In this document: positions 44,740 through 52,703 of the stretch, piece by piece | Layout of the letters: each line of letters starts with the position of its first letter | Position numbering within the stretch: the first letter of the stretch is position 1 | From: Spirochaetales bacterium Spiro_05 | GTDB taxonomy: Bacteria > Spirochaetota > Spirochaetia > Sphaerochaetales > Sphaerochaetaceae | Direction of reading: 5' to 3' | DNA: 64,000 nt | NCBI GenBank assembly: GCA_001603115.1 | Contig: LVBG01000007.1 | Span: 1-64,000 of the forward strand | Made by a program: the position numbers and the translations under genes | Notes under the pieces: model-generated | Database searches by the model: none | What the model saw: the letters and a program-made list of their open reading frames with translations, nothing else | Told to the model about the DNA's origin: nothing

Positions 44740-45732
44740 ATGACATCCTATAAGGAACTCGGTCTGGTCAATACCAGAGACATGTTTGCAAAAGCAGTCA
44801 AGGGCGGTTATGCCATTCCTGCCTATAACTTCAACAATATGGAGCAGCTGCAGGCCATCATCCAGGCTTGTGTGGCAACCAAGTCCCCCGTCATCCTCCA
44901 GGTCTCCAAGGGAGCACGTGACTACGCCAACATCAACCTGCTGAGAAACATGGCTCGTGGCGCTGGTGAATATGCCGCCGAACTCGGCTGTGCCATTCCC
45001 ATCGTCCTTCACCTTGACCACGGCGACAGCTTTGAGACCTGCAAAGATTGCATCGACAACGGGTTCTCTTCTGTCATGATCGATGGTTCCCACTTCAGCT
45101 TTGAGGAAAACATCGCACTTACCAAGAAAGTTGTTGAGTATGCTCATGCACACGATGTAACCGTTGAAGGTGAATTGGGTGTGCTTGCCGGCATCGAGGA
45201 CGAGGTCAGCTCGGCCGTCAGCCACTACACCAAGCCCGAGGAAGTCGTCGAATTTGTCTCCCGCACTGGCGTTGATTCCCTGGCCATCTCCATCGGCACC
45301 AGCCATGGTGCGAACAAATTCGAGCCCTCACAGTGCACCCGCAATGCTGATGGCGTATTGATTCCTCCCCCGCTGCGCTTCGACATCCTCGAGGAAATCG
45401 AGAAGCAGCTTCCCGGCTTCCCCATCGTCCTGCACGGTTCCTCCTCTGTCCCGATGGAGTATGTGAACATGATTCTTGCTTACGGTGGCACGCTCAAGGA
45501 CAGCGTTGGTATTCCTGAAGAGCAGCTGCGCAAGGCGGCAAAGAGTGCTGTGTGCAAGATCAACATCGACAGCGATGGCAGACTTGCCATGACTGCAATG
45601 ATCCGCAAGGTTCTCGCAGATAAGCCCGGTGAGTTTGATCCCCGCAAGTACCTCGGACCAGCCCGTGATGAGCTGAAGAAGATGTACATGCACAAGAACA
45701 TCAACGTACTCGGTTCTGCAAACAACGCATAA
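44740..45732 (+). CDS. fba: Class II fructose-bisphosphate aldolase
   Basis: A 330-residue zinc aldolase that splits fructose 1,6-bisphosphate to dihydroxyacetone phosphate and glyceraldehyde 3-phosphate in glycolysis. Motifs: VLHLDHGDS (H91, D93, H94; zinc and catalytic), SVMIDGSH, GELGVLAG, ISIGTSHG with a zinc His, PIVLHGSSSVP, and KINIDSDGR near the C-terminus. The long form with insertions fits class IIB. ATG 44740 with AAGGAG seven bases upstream is clear. It is a single-gene unit with its own promoter and terminator, as expected of a strongly expressed glycolytic gene. Confidence 0.93.
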   Translation: MTSYKELGLVNTRDMFAKAVKGGYAIPAYNFNNMEQLQAIIQACVATKSPVILQVSKGARDYANINLLRNMARGAGEYAAELGCAIPIVLHLDHGDSFETCKDCIDNGFSSVMIDGSHFSFEENIALTKKVVEYAHAHDVTVEGELGVLAGIEDEVSSAVSHYTKPEEVVEFVSRTGVDSLAISIGTSHGANKFEPSQCTRNADGVLIPPPLRFDILEEIEKQLPGFPIVLHGSSSVPMEYVNMILAYGGTLKDSVGIPEEQLRKAAKSAVCKINIDSDGRLAMTAMIRKVLADKPGEFDPRKYLGPARDELKKMYMHKNINVLGSANNA

Positions 45733-45749
45733 CCCACTTTATGATCGAT

Positions 45750-45782
45750 GGCCACCAGGCATACGCCGGTGGCCTTTTTTCT
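45750..45782 (+). terminator. Aldolase terminator
   Basis: GGCCACC (45750-45756) pairs with GGTGGCC (45768-45774), with an inner GGC/GCC extension around a bulged A, followed by six T residues. Confidence 0.88.
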
Positions 45783-45802
45783 TTGGCTCTGGGGGCGATA
45801 CT

Positions 45803-45831
45803 TTGACACGCTCCTATGCTTGTGATATATT
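45803..45831 (+). promoter_or_regulatory. Promoter of the infC-rpmI-rplT operon
   Basis: A consensus TTGACA (45803-45808) lies exactly 17 bases from TATATT (45826-45831). The start near 45838 puts a hairpin (GTCGGCCT 45839-45846 with AGGCTGAC 45850-45857) at the very 5' end of the leader. This is the strongest sigma70 match I found in the window. Confidence 0.8.
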
Positions 45832-45902
45832 GTTCTGCGTCGGCCTTTTAGGCTGACTAACCCTCAACACAGTGGTTTTCACCGAAAACACAAGGAGATC
45901 GA

Positions 45903-46457
45903 TTGGCTACGAAGGATTTGAGGATCAATAGACAGATCCGCGCGAGAGAAGTGTTCGTCATAGATGCTGATGGAAATCAGAAGGGCATCATGAGTGTGTT
46001 TGACGCTGTCATGCTTGCTGAGAGTGTAGGATTGGATTTGGTGGAGGTGTCCCCCAACGCAAACCCGCCTGTCTGTAAGATTCTCGACTTCGGAAAGTAC
46101 CGCTACGAGCAGGAAAAGCGGCTCAGGGATGCCAAGAAAAACCAGAGTGTCATCAAGATGAAGGAAATTCGGATGCAGCCCAAGATCGAGCGACATGATC
46201 TTGAGACGAAGTCCAAATTCATCGGGGACTTCTTGGGTGAGGGTAACAAGGTCAAGGTAAGCATCCGCTTCCGTGGCCGTGAATTGGCTCACACCGAATT
46301 GGGTAAGGTAGTGCTTGATAAGATACTTGCCCAGCTTACGGAAAATGGTGTAGGCTACAACCTTGACCGAGACGCACTGATGGAAGGCAAGATGATGAGT
46401 ATGATCGTCAGCCCAGCCAAGGTCAGTGCAGCGCAGGCCAAGAAAGACAACCAGTAA
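45903..46457 (+). CDS. infC: Translation initiation factor IF-3
   Basis: A 184-residue initiation factor that binds the 30S subunit, checks start-codon pairing and keeps subunits apart. The N-domain has [25 protein letters not shown], then [28 protein letters not shown]; the linker and C-domain have [17 protein letters not shown] and [18 protein letters not shown]. The start is TTG at 45903, with AAGGAG five bases before it. Non-AUG starts are usual for infC and let IF-3 repress its own synthesis. First gene of the operon with L35 and L20. Confidence 0.95.
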   Translation: MATKDLRINRQIRAREVFVIDADGNQKGIMSVFDAVMLAESVGLDLVEVSPNANPPVCKILDFGKYRYEQEKRLRDAKKNQSVIKMKEIRMQPKIERHDLETKSKFIGDFLGEGNKVKVSIRFRGRELAHTELGKVVLDKILAQLTENGVGYNLDRDALMEGKMMSMIVSPAKVSAAQAKKDNQ

Positions 46458-46539
46458 ACAGTATCCCGCATGGGATGGTGAATATGCTGCTCCAAGGGGA
46501 TCTTGTTCCTTGTGAGCGCAAGTTTGGAAGGTGCACAAA

Positions 46540-46737
46540 ATGCCCAAGATGAAAACAAGAAGGTCCGCTGCGAAGCGGTTCCGCGTCACAGGAACCGGGA
46601 AGGTCCGCTACAAAAAGCAGGGTCTTCGCCACATTCTCACCAAGAAGAGCAGTAAGCGCAAGGGTAACCTCCGTGCTTCTGGAATCCTTGAAGATATGGA
46701 AGCAAAGAGAGCCAAATCCATGCTTCCGTACGCGTAA
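46540..46737 (+). CDS. rpmI: 50S ribosomal protein L35
   Basis: 65 residues, the usual length. Very basic, with the conserved [21 protein letters not shown] start and the [13 protein letters not shown] middle. It binds 23S rRNA in the large subunit. ATG 46540 with GGAAGG eight bases upstream is right; GTG three codons earlier lies inside the ribosome-binding site. Lies between infC and rplT as in most bacteria. Confidence 0.95.
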   Translation: MPKMKTRRSAAKRFRVTGTGKVRYKKQGLRHILTKKSSKRKGNLRASGILEDMEAKRAKSMLPYA

Positions 46738-46749
46738 GGGGGTGGGAAC

Positions 46750-47109
46750 ATGCCAAGAGCAGTAGACGGAACAAAGCGTAAGGACAGAAGAAAGAAGATT
46801 CTTGAGCTGGCGAAAGGCTATTATGGCCGCAGAAGCACAAACAATCGCGTTGCAAAAGACGCAGTTGCAAAGGCTGGCCAGTACGCATATCGCGGTCGTA
46901 AGGAGCGCAAGCGGGATTTCCGCAAGCTCTGGATTGCAAGAATCAATGCTGCTGTGCAGGCTGAGGGGTTGAACTACTCCACTTTCATGCATGGTATGAA
47001 GCTTGCCAACATCGAGATCAACAGAAAAGCCCTCTCCAATATGGCTATTGAAGACAAGGGAACGTTCTCTGCTCTCGTTGCACAGGTTAAGGTTGCCTTG
47101 GACAAATAA
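46750..47109 (+). CDS. rplT: 50S ribosomal protein L20
   Basis: 119 residues with the family pattern PRAVDGTKRKDRRKKILELAKGYYGRRSTNNRVAKDAV at the N-terminus and RINAAVQAEGLNYSTFMHGM in the globular C-domain. It binds 23S rRNA early in 50S assembly, and in other bacteria also represses this operon by binding its message; no such site could be defined here beyond the leader hairpin. GGGGGTGGG serves as ribosome-binding site. Confidence 0.95.
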   Translation: MPRAVDGTKRKDRRKKILELAKGYYGRRSTNNRVAKDAVAKAGQYAYRGRKERKRDFRKLWIARINAAVQAEGLNYSTFMHGMKLANIEINRKALSNMAIEDKGTFSALVAQVKVALDK

Positions 47110-47147
47110 GCCAGACAACTCGTCCGGATACCCAATAAGGAGGAATC

Positions 47148-47504
47148 ATGTCAGTCGTTGATACCGTGAAAATGCTTGAACTGCGGACAAAGAAGGCTGC
47201 AGGCTTGATTGCCATGCTTCGCAAGGAGAAGGCAGAGCTGCAGGAAAAGTTCGATTTGGTACATGCACACAACGCTGAACTTGAGGAGTATGTGGAAAGT
47301 TTTACTTCCAGCAACAAACTCATCGAGGAAAGCATTGCACAGGCTATGGAGAATCTCTCTTCCATCGACGGCCTCGACGATGTTCCTCTGTTGGACGACG
47401 CAGCGCTTGAGTTGGAAGCTGCAGATGGATTTACCAGTGGAGACGCTTTCGCCAATGACGAAGTCGACCTGGATGCCCTTCTGGAAGATTCCCCCTCTCT
47501 GTAG
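47148..47504 (+). CDS. ZapB-like coiled-coil protein
   Basis: A 118-residue acidic protein. Residues 1-70 form a coiled coil (VKMLELRTKKAAGLIAMLRKEKAELQEKFDLVHAHNAELEEYVESF); the C-terminal third is an Asp/Leu-rich acidic tail. Size and coil resemble ZapB, which stabilises the FtsZ ring, but the match is only by type. It has AAGGAGG upstream and shares the transcript of the ribosomal operon, ending at the terminator 47535. Confidence 0.7.
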   Translation: MSVVDTVKMLELRTKKAAGLIAMLRKEKAELQEKFDLVHAHNAELEEYVESFTSSNKLIEESIAQAMENLSSIDGLDDVPLLDDAALELEAADGFTSGDAFANDEVDLDALLEDSPSL

Positions 47505-47534
47505 TGTTGCCTGAGTATTCGGACACTGTCCATA

Positions 47535-47565
47535 ACGGGGCCTTCGGGCCCTGTTTTCTTTTTCT
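47535..47565 (+). terminator. Terminator of the infC operon
   Basis: ACGGGGCC (47535-47542), a TTCG tetraloop, and GGCCCTGT (47547-47554, one G-T pair) are followed by TTTCTTTTT. Confidence 0.88.
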
Positions 47566-47640
47566 GCAACCCCTTTCACAAAGCCCTTTCTTATTGTACC
47601 ATGTACGTGTGGCAAGCAATTGCCTTGATATTTGACAAGT

Positions 47641-47826
47641 TTCCTGCGGTGTGCGCCTGGAGCCACAGTCTCTTGGCTCAACATACACAAATGGGATACG
47701 GCATAGCTGATTTGCATTGATCCGACGCCTTCGGGGTTTAATGGAACAGAATTTTCAGCACAACTGGCATCCCCCTTGAACCAAAGGTTCAAGAGCATTC
47801 TCCGGGTACGGCACCGCAGGTTTTCT
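47641..47826 (+). ncRNA. ssrS: 6S RNA
   Basis: A structured RNA of about 180 nt. The ends close as a perfect 9-bp stem (CCTGCGGTG 47643-47651 with CACCGCAGG 47812-47820), followed by the T-rich tract TTTTCTCTT. Further in, CCTGGAG (47657-47663) pairs with CTCCGGG (47800-47806). The 3' half contains the hairpin CTTGAACC-AAA-GGTTCAAG (47775-47793), nearly the same as in the E. coli 6S RNA, with a large open middle mimicking promoter DNA. 6S RNA sequesters sigma70 RNA polymerase in stationary phase. It lies between the infC operon terminator and the TPR gene. Confidence 0.88.
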
Positions 47827-47850
47827 CTTGTATACAGGAACAAATCATCC

Positions 47851-49107
47851 ATGACACAACAGCAGAACGCCTTGGAGAACATTATCTTCATCTCCCTCCC
47901 CCCTTCCATGGAGAGGGATATCAACAACTTTCATGTCGACAGCTCCATCAAGATTCCGGTTCAACTTCCCGATGGCAAAAAGCAACTTGAGCGTGGGGAA
48001 GAGATTACCCTCGAGCTCATCATAGCAGGGATGCTGAAAATCCTTGCCTACCAGGGCGACCATCCACATCTCTCCTATTACCGCTCATTTGTGCTTGCAG
48101 TTCAGCCGGATGCTCCGCAGGAACTCAATATGGCTGCCATTGCGCAAGAACAGAAACAGAACTATGAATTTGCCGAGGAGCTCTTCCTCGTCGTCTCCAG
48201 GCTTGCTCCCCAGGGAGCCTCCTACGTCAATCTTGCCACGCTGTACAGCCGAATGGCTGCTCAGGACAACAGCAAGGGTGAACGGTACGACCACTTCCAG
48301 CAGAAAGCGCTCCAAACACTCAAGGAGGGCCTTGAAGTGGTTGGTGATGATGAGCAGCTGCTTCGCGAAATTGGATTCTTCCATCTCTACCAAGGCAATG
48401 TGGAAATCGCAAAAGAGTATCTGGACCGTTATCTTGAAGAGGCTCCTGCAGGGGAGACAAAGAACCATGTCCAGAAGATTTTGGACGATATCAATGCCAA
48501 GCTCAACGACGACCAGAGACTGATGCAGGCATACGATGCCATCCAGATGAACAAGGAAGACGAAGCACTTGACCTCCTCGCCGCCTATCTTGAGCACAAC
48601 AGTGAGGTGTGGAACGCACATTTCCTCAAGGGCTGGGCCCTTCGCAGGCTCTCCCGCTTCCAAGAGGCAGAAGAGGCTTTCCTTGCAGCTTTGGCGAAAA
48701 GCAAGGGCAACAGCGATATCTACAATGAGCTTGCAATCTGCAATCTTGAGACAGGCAAGGCTGAACTTGCCAAAACCTATCTGAATACCGCAGTTGATCT
48801 TGATGGGGAGAACCTCACCTTGATCAGCAACCTTGCCTACCTCCATCTCAAGGATGGGGAACTGGATGAGGCACGCGAGTTTTTGGAACTTGCCCGAAAT
48901 CTCGATCCGAATGATCCCGTCATTCATCAGTTGATCGAGGATTATGAGCGAGAGAGCGGAGAAACGATCTCCTTCCCCGTTGTCCAGGAGTTTATGGATA
49001 CTGCTGAGGTCATCAGTGCCGAGAAACGTGAAAAGCCGTTTGCTGTTCCTGGAAAGGAAGAGACCGATGACATCCATGCAGAATTCAGTGAAGAGGAACC
49101 ATTTTGA
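47851..49107 (+). CDS. TPR-repeat protein
   Basis: A 418-residue soluble protein with no signal peptide. After an N-terminal 100-residue region (IIFISLPPSMERDINNFHVDSS), tetratricopeptide repeats follow, best seen from about residue 240 on: NAHFLKGWALRRLSRFQEAEEAFLAALAK, SDIYNELAICNLETGKAELAKTYLNTAVDL, LTLISNLAYLHLKDGELDEAREFLELARNL. TPR arrays hold protein complexes together; the partner is unknown. The frame is open back to a TTG at 47776, but that lies inside the 6S RNA hairpin, so ATG 47851 is used. Its stop overlaps tsaE (TTGATGG). Confidence 0.8.
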   Translation: MTQQQNALENIIFISLPPSMERDINNFHVDSSIKIPVQLPDGKKQLERGEEITLELIIAGMLKILAYQGDHPHLSYYRSFVLAVQPDAPQELNMAAIAQEQKQNYEFAEELFLVVSRLAPQGASYVNLATLYSRMAAQDNSKGERYDHFQQKALQTLKEGLEVVGDDEQLLREIGFFHLYQGNVEIAKEYLDRYLEEAPAGETKNHVQKILDDINAKLNDDQRLMQAYDAIQMNKEDEALDLLAAYLEHNSEVWNAHFLKGWALRRLSRFQEAEEAFLAALAKSKGNSDIYNELAICNLETGKAELAKTYLNTAVDLDGENLTLISNLAYLHLKDGELDEAREFLELARNLDPNDPVIHQLIEDYERESGETISFPVVQEFMDTAEVISAEKREKPFAVPGKEETDDIHAEFSEEEPF

Positions 49108-49526
49108 TGGTGCTCACCAGCCACTCTGAAGAAGATACCCGAAAAATCGGGTACAGGCTGGGCATGGTGTGCAAACCAGGAAGCGTAGTTTCTCTCAGAG
49201 GCAGTCTCGGATCGGGCAAGACGGTGTTCGCCAAAGGTTTGGCCCAAGCACTGCGTATTGAAGAGCCGATCGTAAGCCCTACCTTTACGCTGATCCAAGA
49301 GTATGAAGGTTCCCTCCCCCTGTTTCACATGGATCTCTACCGCATCAGCTCAGCAGAAGAGTTTGAAATGATAGGTGGGGAAGAGTTTCTCTATGGCGAA
49401 GGGGTAACGCTGGTTGAGTGGAGCGAAAAGATTGCCGAGTTGCTTCCCGATACGACAATTTTTGTTGATATTAGGATTATGCCGAATCAAGACCGAACCA
49501 TCAGTATAGAGGGGATTGCACTATGA
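49107..49526 (+). CDS. tsaE: tRNA t6A biosynthesis ATPase TsaE
   Basis: A 139-residue P-loop ATPase that works with TsaB and TsaD to make N6-threonylcarbamoyladenosine at position 37 of ANN-decoding tRNAs. It has Walker A GSLGSGKT (residues 32-39), then VSPTFTLIQEYEG and FHMDLYRI, and VTLVEWSEKI, all conserved in the family. It overlaps the TPR gene by one base pattern (TGATG) and tsaB by four (ATGA). Confidence 0.92.
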   Translation: MVLTSHSEEDTRKIGYRLGMVCKPGSVVSLRGSLGSGKTVFAKGLAQALRIEEPIVSPTFTLIQEYEGSLPLFHMDLYRISSAEEFEMIGGEEFLYGEGVTLVEWSEKIAELLPDTTIFVDIRIMPNQDRTISIEGIAL

Positions 49527-50233
49527 ACATCCTCTCCTGTGATACAGCAACCGAGGTGATGCACCTTTGCTATGCACGACTGGAAGAGGGTGAGAAGCCC
49601 TACTTCGATGTCGAAGCCGCACGTCTGGGCAACCAGCATTCTGAATTGCTGATGCCCAGGATACTTGAGCTTTGCCGGCGCAACTCCATCAAGATCAGGG
49701 ATCTCGACCTCTTGGTATGCACCAATGGTCCTGGATCCTTCACCGGCTTGCGCATTGCCATGAGTACACTCAAAGGGCTTAGTCTTGCTTCAGGCATTCC
49801 CATGGTATCTGTCCCCACGTTGGAGGCATACCATGCATGCGTCAGCTACTTCCCAGGACCAATACTGGTTGTCATGGACGCGAAGAAAAAGCGTTTCTAT
49901 GCAGCACTGTTCATTGATGGCCAGCGGGTGACTGAAGACCTTGATGCAACAAGCGAGCAAATTCAGGCTCTGCTGGAAAACCACAGCAACGTGCTGGTGG
50001 CAGGAAGTGATGCCTCTCTTTTGCTAGAGCGACTTCCCCAACTTGGGCACAAACTTGTGGTGCCGGGACAGCAGTTTCTGAATCTATCCCTCACCCTCTG
50101 CTCCTTGGGCCTAGCCAAGTACCGGAAGGAGGGAGCAGATTTGCCCACCCAAGGTCCTGTATATGTCAGAAAGAGCGACGCAGAGATCGCATTACTCGAA
50201 ACCATACGTTCACTGGAGGAAACACATGATTGA
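49523..50233 (+). CDS. tsaB: tRNA t6A biosynthesis protein TsaB
   Basis: A 236-residue ASKHA-fold protein, the platform subunit of the t6A complex. The start ILSCDTATEVMHLCYA, the NQHSELLMPRI stretch and the glycine-rich NGPGSFTGLRIAMSTLKGLS are typical; MDAKKKRFYAALF follows. The C-terminus ends with VYVRKSDAEIAL. Partner TsaD is not in the window. It overlaps tsaE and trxB in the same operon. Confidence 0.92.
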   Translation: MNILSCDTATEVMHLCYARLEEGEKPYFDVEAARLGNQHSELLMPRILELCRRNSIKIRDLDLLVCTNGPGSFTGLRIAMSTLKGLSLASGIPMVSVPTLEAYHACVSYFPGPILVVMDAKKKRFYAALFIDGQRVTEDLDATSEQIQALLENHSNVLVAGSDASLLLERLPQLGHKLVVPGQQFLNLSLTLCSLGLAKYRKEGADLPTQGPVYVRKSDAEIALLETIRSLEETHD

Positions 50234-51164
50234 ACAAGATGTCCTGATCATTGGGTCAGGGGTTGCAGGAATGTCTGCTGCTCAGTATGCAGCACGTGCT
50301 GGTCGCTCGGTAACCTTGCTTGAGTCCATCGCTCCCGGTGGACAGACCATGTACATCGATATGATCGAGAACTATCCTGGCTTTGACCAGCCGATCAGCG
50401 GATATGAAATCGGCATGAAATTCCACGCTCAGGCGGAGCAGTTCGGAGCAAAGCTTGTCTATGCAACCGTGAGCAGCCTGAGGAAGGAAGGGGATGATTT
50501 TCTCGTTGAAACAGCTGACGGAGAGACCTACAAGGCAAAAGCCGTCATCTATGCAACCGGTGCAAAACACCGCCATCTGGGGGTAGAGGGTGAAGAGCAG
50601 TACAACGGCAAGGGAGTATCCTACTGCGGAACCTGCGACGGCCCCTTCTTCAAGGGCAAGAAAATTCTGGTGGTTGGCGGCGGTGACACGGCCCTCACTG
50701 ATGCCATCTATCTCTCAAAGCTCAGTGAGCACATCACCATCATTCACCGCAAGGACCGCTTCCGTGCCCAGGACAACCTGGTAGAACAAGTGAATCGCAA
50801 CAAGAACATCGAACTTGTCATGAAGCACACCGCCACTGAAATCAAGGGGGATGGGAAGAAGGTGACCTCGGTCATGCTCAAGGACTTGGAAAAGAACGAA
50901 GAGTATGAACGGGAGTTTGATGCGGTGTTCATCTTTGTCGGAATGCTTCCCCAGACAGACTTACTGGACAAGAGCGTGCTCGATGAGAGTGGATACGTCA
51001 TCACCAACGAACGGATGGAGACCTCCACCCCAGGCCTGTATGCAGCAGGAGATGTACGCACCACGGTCTTCCGCCAGTTGGTAACCGCAGCAAGTGATGG
51101 GGCCATCGCAGCCCATTGTGCCAGCGAATACATTGACGAGCTAGAAGGCAATGCATACCGCTAA
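50226..51164 (+). CDS. trxB: Thioredoxin reductase
   Basis: A 312-residue FAD/NADPH enzyme that reduces thioredoxin. FAD motif VLIIGSGVAGMSAAQYAAR (residues 6-24), redox pair C134-G-T-C137 in SYCGTCDGP, NADPH motif ILVVGGGDTALTDA, and the closing TSTPGLYAAGDVR. ATG 50226 lies in the last codons of tsaB; a frame back to 50163 only shadows that gene. A weak hairpin (GTGTGA 51172-51177 with TCACAC 51187-51192) follows. Confidence 0.93.
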   Translation: MIEQDVLIIGSGVAGMSAAQYAARAGRSVTLLESIAPGGQTMYIDMIENYPGFDQPISGYEIGMKFHAQAEQFGAKLVYATVSSLRKEGDDFLVETADGETYKAKAVIYATGAKHRHLGVEGEEQYNGKGVSYCGTCDGPFFKGKKILVVGGGDTALTDAIYLSKLSEHITIIHRKDRFRAQDNLVEQVNRNKNIELVMKHTATEIKGDGKKVTSVMLKDLEKNEEYEREFDAVFIFVGMLPQTDLLDKSVLDESGYVITNERMETSTPGLYAAGDVRTTVFRQLVTAASDGAIAAHCASEYIDELEGNAYR

Positions 51165-51200
51165 ATAAGGGGTGTGAACTTATATATCACACATTTCTCC

Positions 51201-51230
51201 TTGACGATGGCAGGTCGTTAGTGTTCTAAT
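51201..51230 (+). promoter_or_regulatory. Promoter of glgA, giving a probable leaderless message
   Basis: TTGACG (51201-51206) and TCTAAT (51225-51230) are 18 bases apart. The start is predicted on or one base before the ATG at 51237, which has no Shine-Dalgarno (ATTGAGCC precedes it). Confidence 0.55.
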
Positions 51231-51236
51231 TGAGCC

Positions 51237-52703
51237 ATGAATATTTGCATGGTATCCAGTGAATCTGTACCCTTTTCCAAATCGGGAGGGCTTGCAGATG
51301 TGGTGGGTGCACTCTCGACTGCCCTCGCCTCACTTGGTGAGGATGTACGGGTGCTCCTTCCTTTTTATGGAAGCGGAGAAAGCACCTCCCTCACTGAGTT
51401 GCCCTTTACGCTTGAGCTTTCATTGCTCGGTGGTAATGAGAGGGTCACCTTCAGTGAGACCAAGCTGAACAAGGTGACCTATTATTTTCTCCATCATCCT
51501 TACTTCTCCGCTCGCAAGGGTATTTATGGTGATACTTCGTTCACCCCGTATCCCGATAATCTCAGACGTTTTGCCCTCTTGAACAAGGCCGCGCTGGCTC
51601 TTTGCAAGGCTCTGGACTGGGTGCCCGATGTACTGCACTGCCATGACTGGACCACAGGCTTCGTTCCGTACTTGCTGAAAACCGAACAGGATACCTTCTT
51701 TGGGAAGACACGGAGCATGATGACCATCCACAACCTCGCCTACCAAGGGGAGTTCTCCCGTTTGGAGCTGCTCGGAACGGATATCATGCCCGATCAAAGG
51801 ATGTTCAGTGGGGAAAGAACCTCCAAGCGAACCAATATGCTTAAAACCGGTCTGGAGTTTGCGGACCTGCTGACTACGGTCAGCCCTACCTATGCGAAAG
51901 AGATCCAAACCCAAGAGTTCGGATGCAATCTGGAAGGGTTGCTCGCTGCACGCGCCCAGCAGCTGAGCGGCATCATCAACGGCATCGACTATGAGGAGTG
52001 GAATCCCGAAACCGACCCATTCCTGGCCCATCATTTCAGTGCCTCAAACCTTTCGGGCAAAAAGCTGACCAAGGCCGAGATACAAAAAGAGTTCTCCCTT
52101 GAGGTTGATGACTCCATCCCTCTTTTTGCCATGATCAGCCGCCTCGCCGACCAAAAGGGTTTTGTGGAGCTTCTTGAAGGTTCTCCCTGTGCCTTGGAAC
52201 GTATGCTTACCGAAAAACGCATGCAGATGGTCATTGTAGGAACTGGCGACCACGCCATGGAGAAGAAGCTTGTGGAGTTGGGGAAGAACCATCCCAATCT
52301 TTCGGTATACATCCTTTTCAGCAATAGAGCAGCACATTTGCTTGAAGCGGGAGCTGATTTCTTCTTGATGCCGAGCCGCTATGAACCCTGCGGTCTCAAC
52401 CAGTTGTACAGCCTTCGCTATGGCACGCTTCCTGTTGCACGGAAAACCGGAGGCCTTGCAGATAGTATCATCGACTTGGATGAGAACCAGAGCGAGGGAA
52501 CCGGAATCCTCTTTGAACGGATGAGCGGACATGGTATACTGGAGGCAGTGGAACGCTCGCTCAGGTGGTATGAACAAGGAGAGCAGTCCATGAATGAGAT
52601 TCGCACTCGATGTATGAACTGGGATAGCACCTGGCAACGCTCAGCTCAGTCGTATCTGGCACTCTATGAATCCAGCATAAGGGGGAATTACGTATGCGTC
52701 TGA
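51237..52703 (+). CDS. glgA: Glycogen synthase (ADP-glucose)
   Basis: A 488-residue GT5 glycosyltransferase that extends glycogen from ADP-glucose. The donor-site start ICMVSSESVPFSKSGGLADVVGAL (K-x-G-G-L motif), HCHDWTTGFVPYLL, TIHNLAYQGEF, GIINGIDYEEWNPETD, MISRLADQKGF and the C-terminal MPSRYEPCGLNQLYSLRYGTLPVARKTGGLADSI with the E-x7-E-type active site are all present. It overlaps glgC by 10 bases, so synthase and its substrate-forming enzyme are co-expressed. Confidence 0.94.
   Translation: MNICMVSSESVPFSKSGGLADVVGALSTALASLGEDVRVLLPFYGSGESTSLTELPFTLELSLLGGNERVTFSETKLNKVTYYFLHHPYFSARKGIYGDTSFTPYPDNLRRFALLNKAALALCKALDWVPDVLHCHDWTTGFVPYLLKTEQDTFFGKTRSMMTIHNLAYQGEFSRLELLGTDIMPDQRMFSGERTSKRTNMLKTGLEFADLLTTVSPTYAKEIQTQEFGCNLEGLLAARAQQLSGIINGIDYEEWNPETDPFLAHHFSASNLSGKKLTKAEIQKEFSLEVDDSIPLFAMISRLADQKGFVELLEGSPCALERMLTEKRMQMVIVGTGDHAMEKKLVELGKNHPNLSVYILFSNRAAHLLEAGADFFLMPSRYEPCGLNQLYSLRYGTLPVARKTGGLADSIIDLDENQSEGTGILFERMSGHGILEAVERSLRWYEQGEQSMNEIRTRCMNWDSTWQRSAQSYLALYESSIRGNYVCV

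Noticed and set aside
47776-47850. N-terminal extension of the TPR protein starting at TTG 47776
   Set aside because: It lies inside the conserved 6S RNA hairpin and closing stem; ATG 47851 is outside the RNA.
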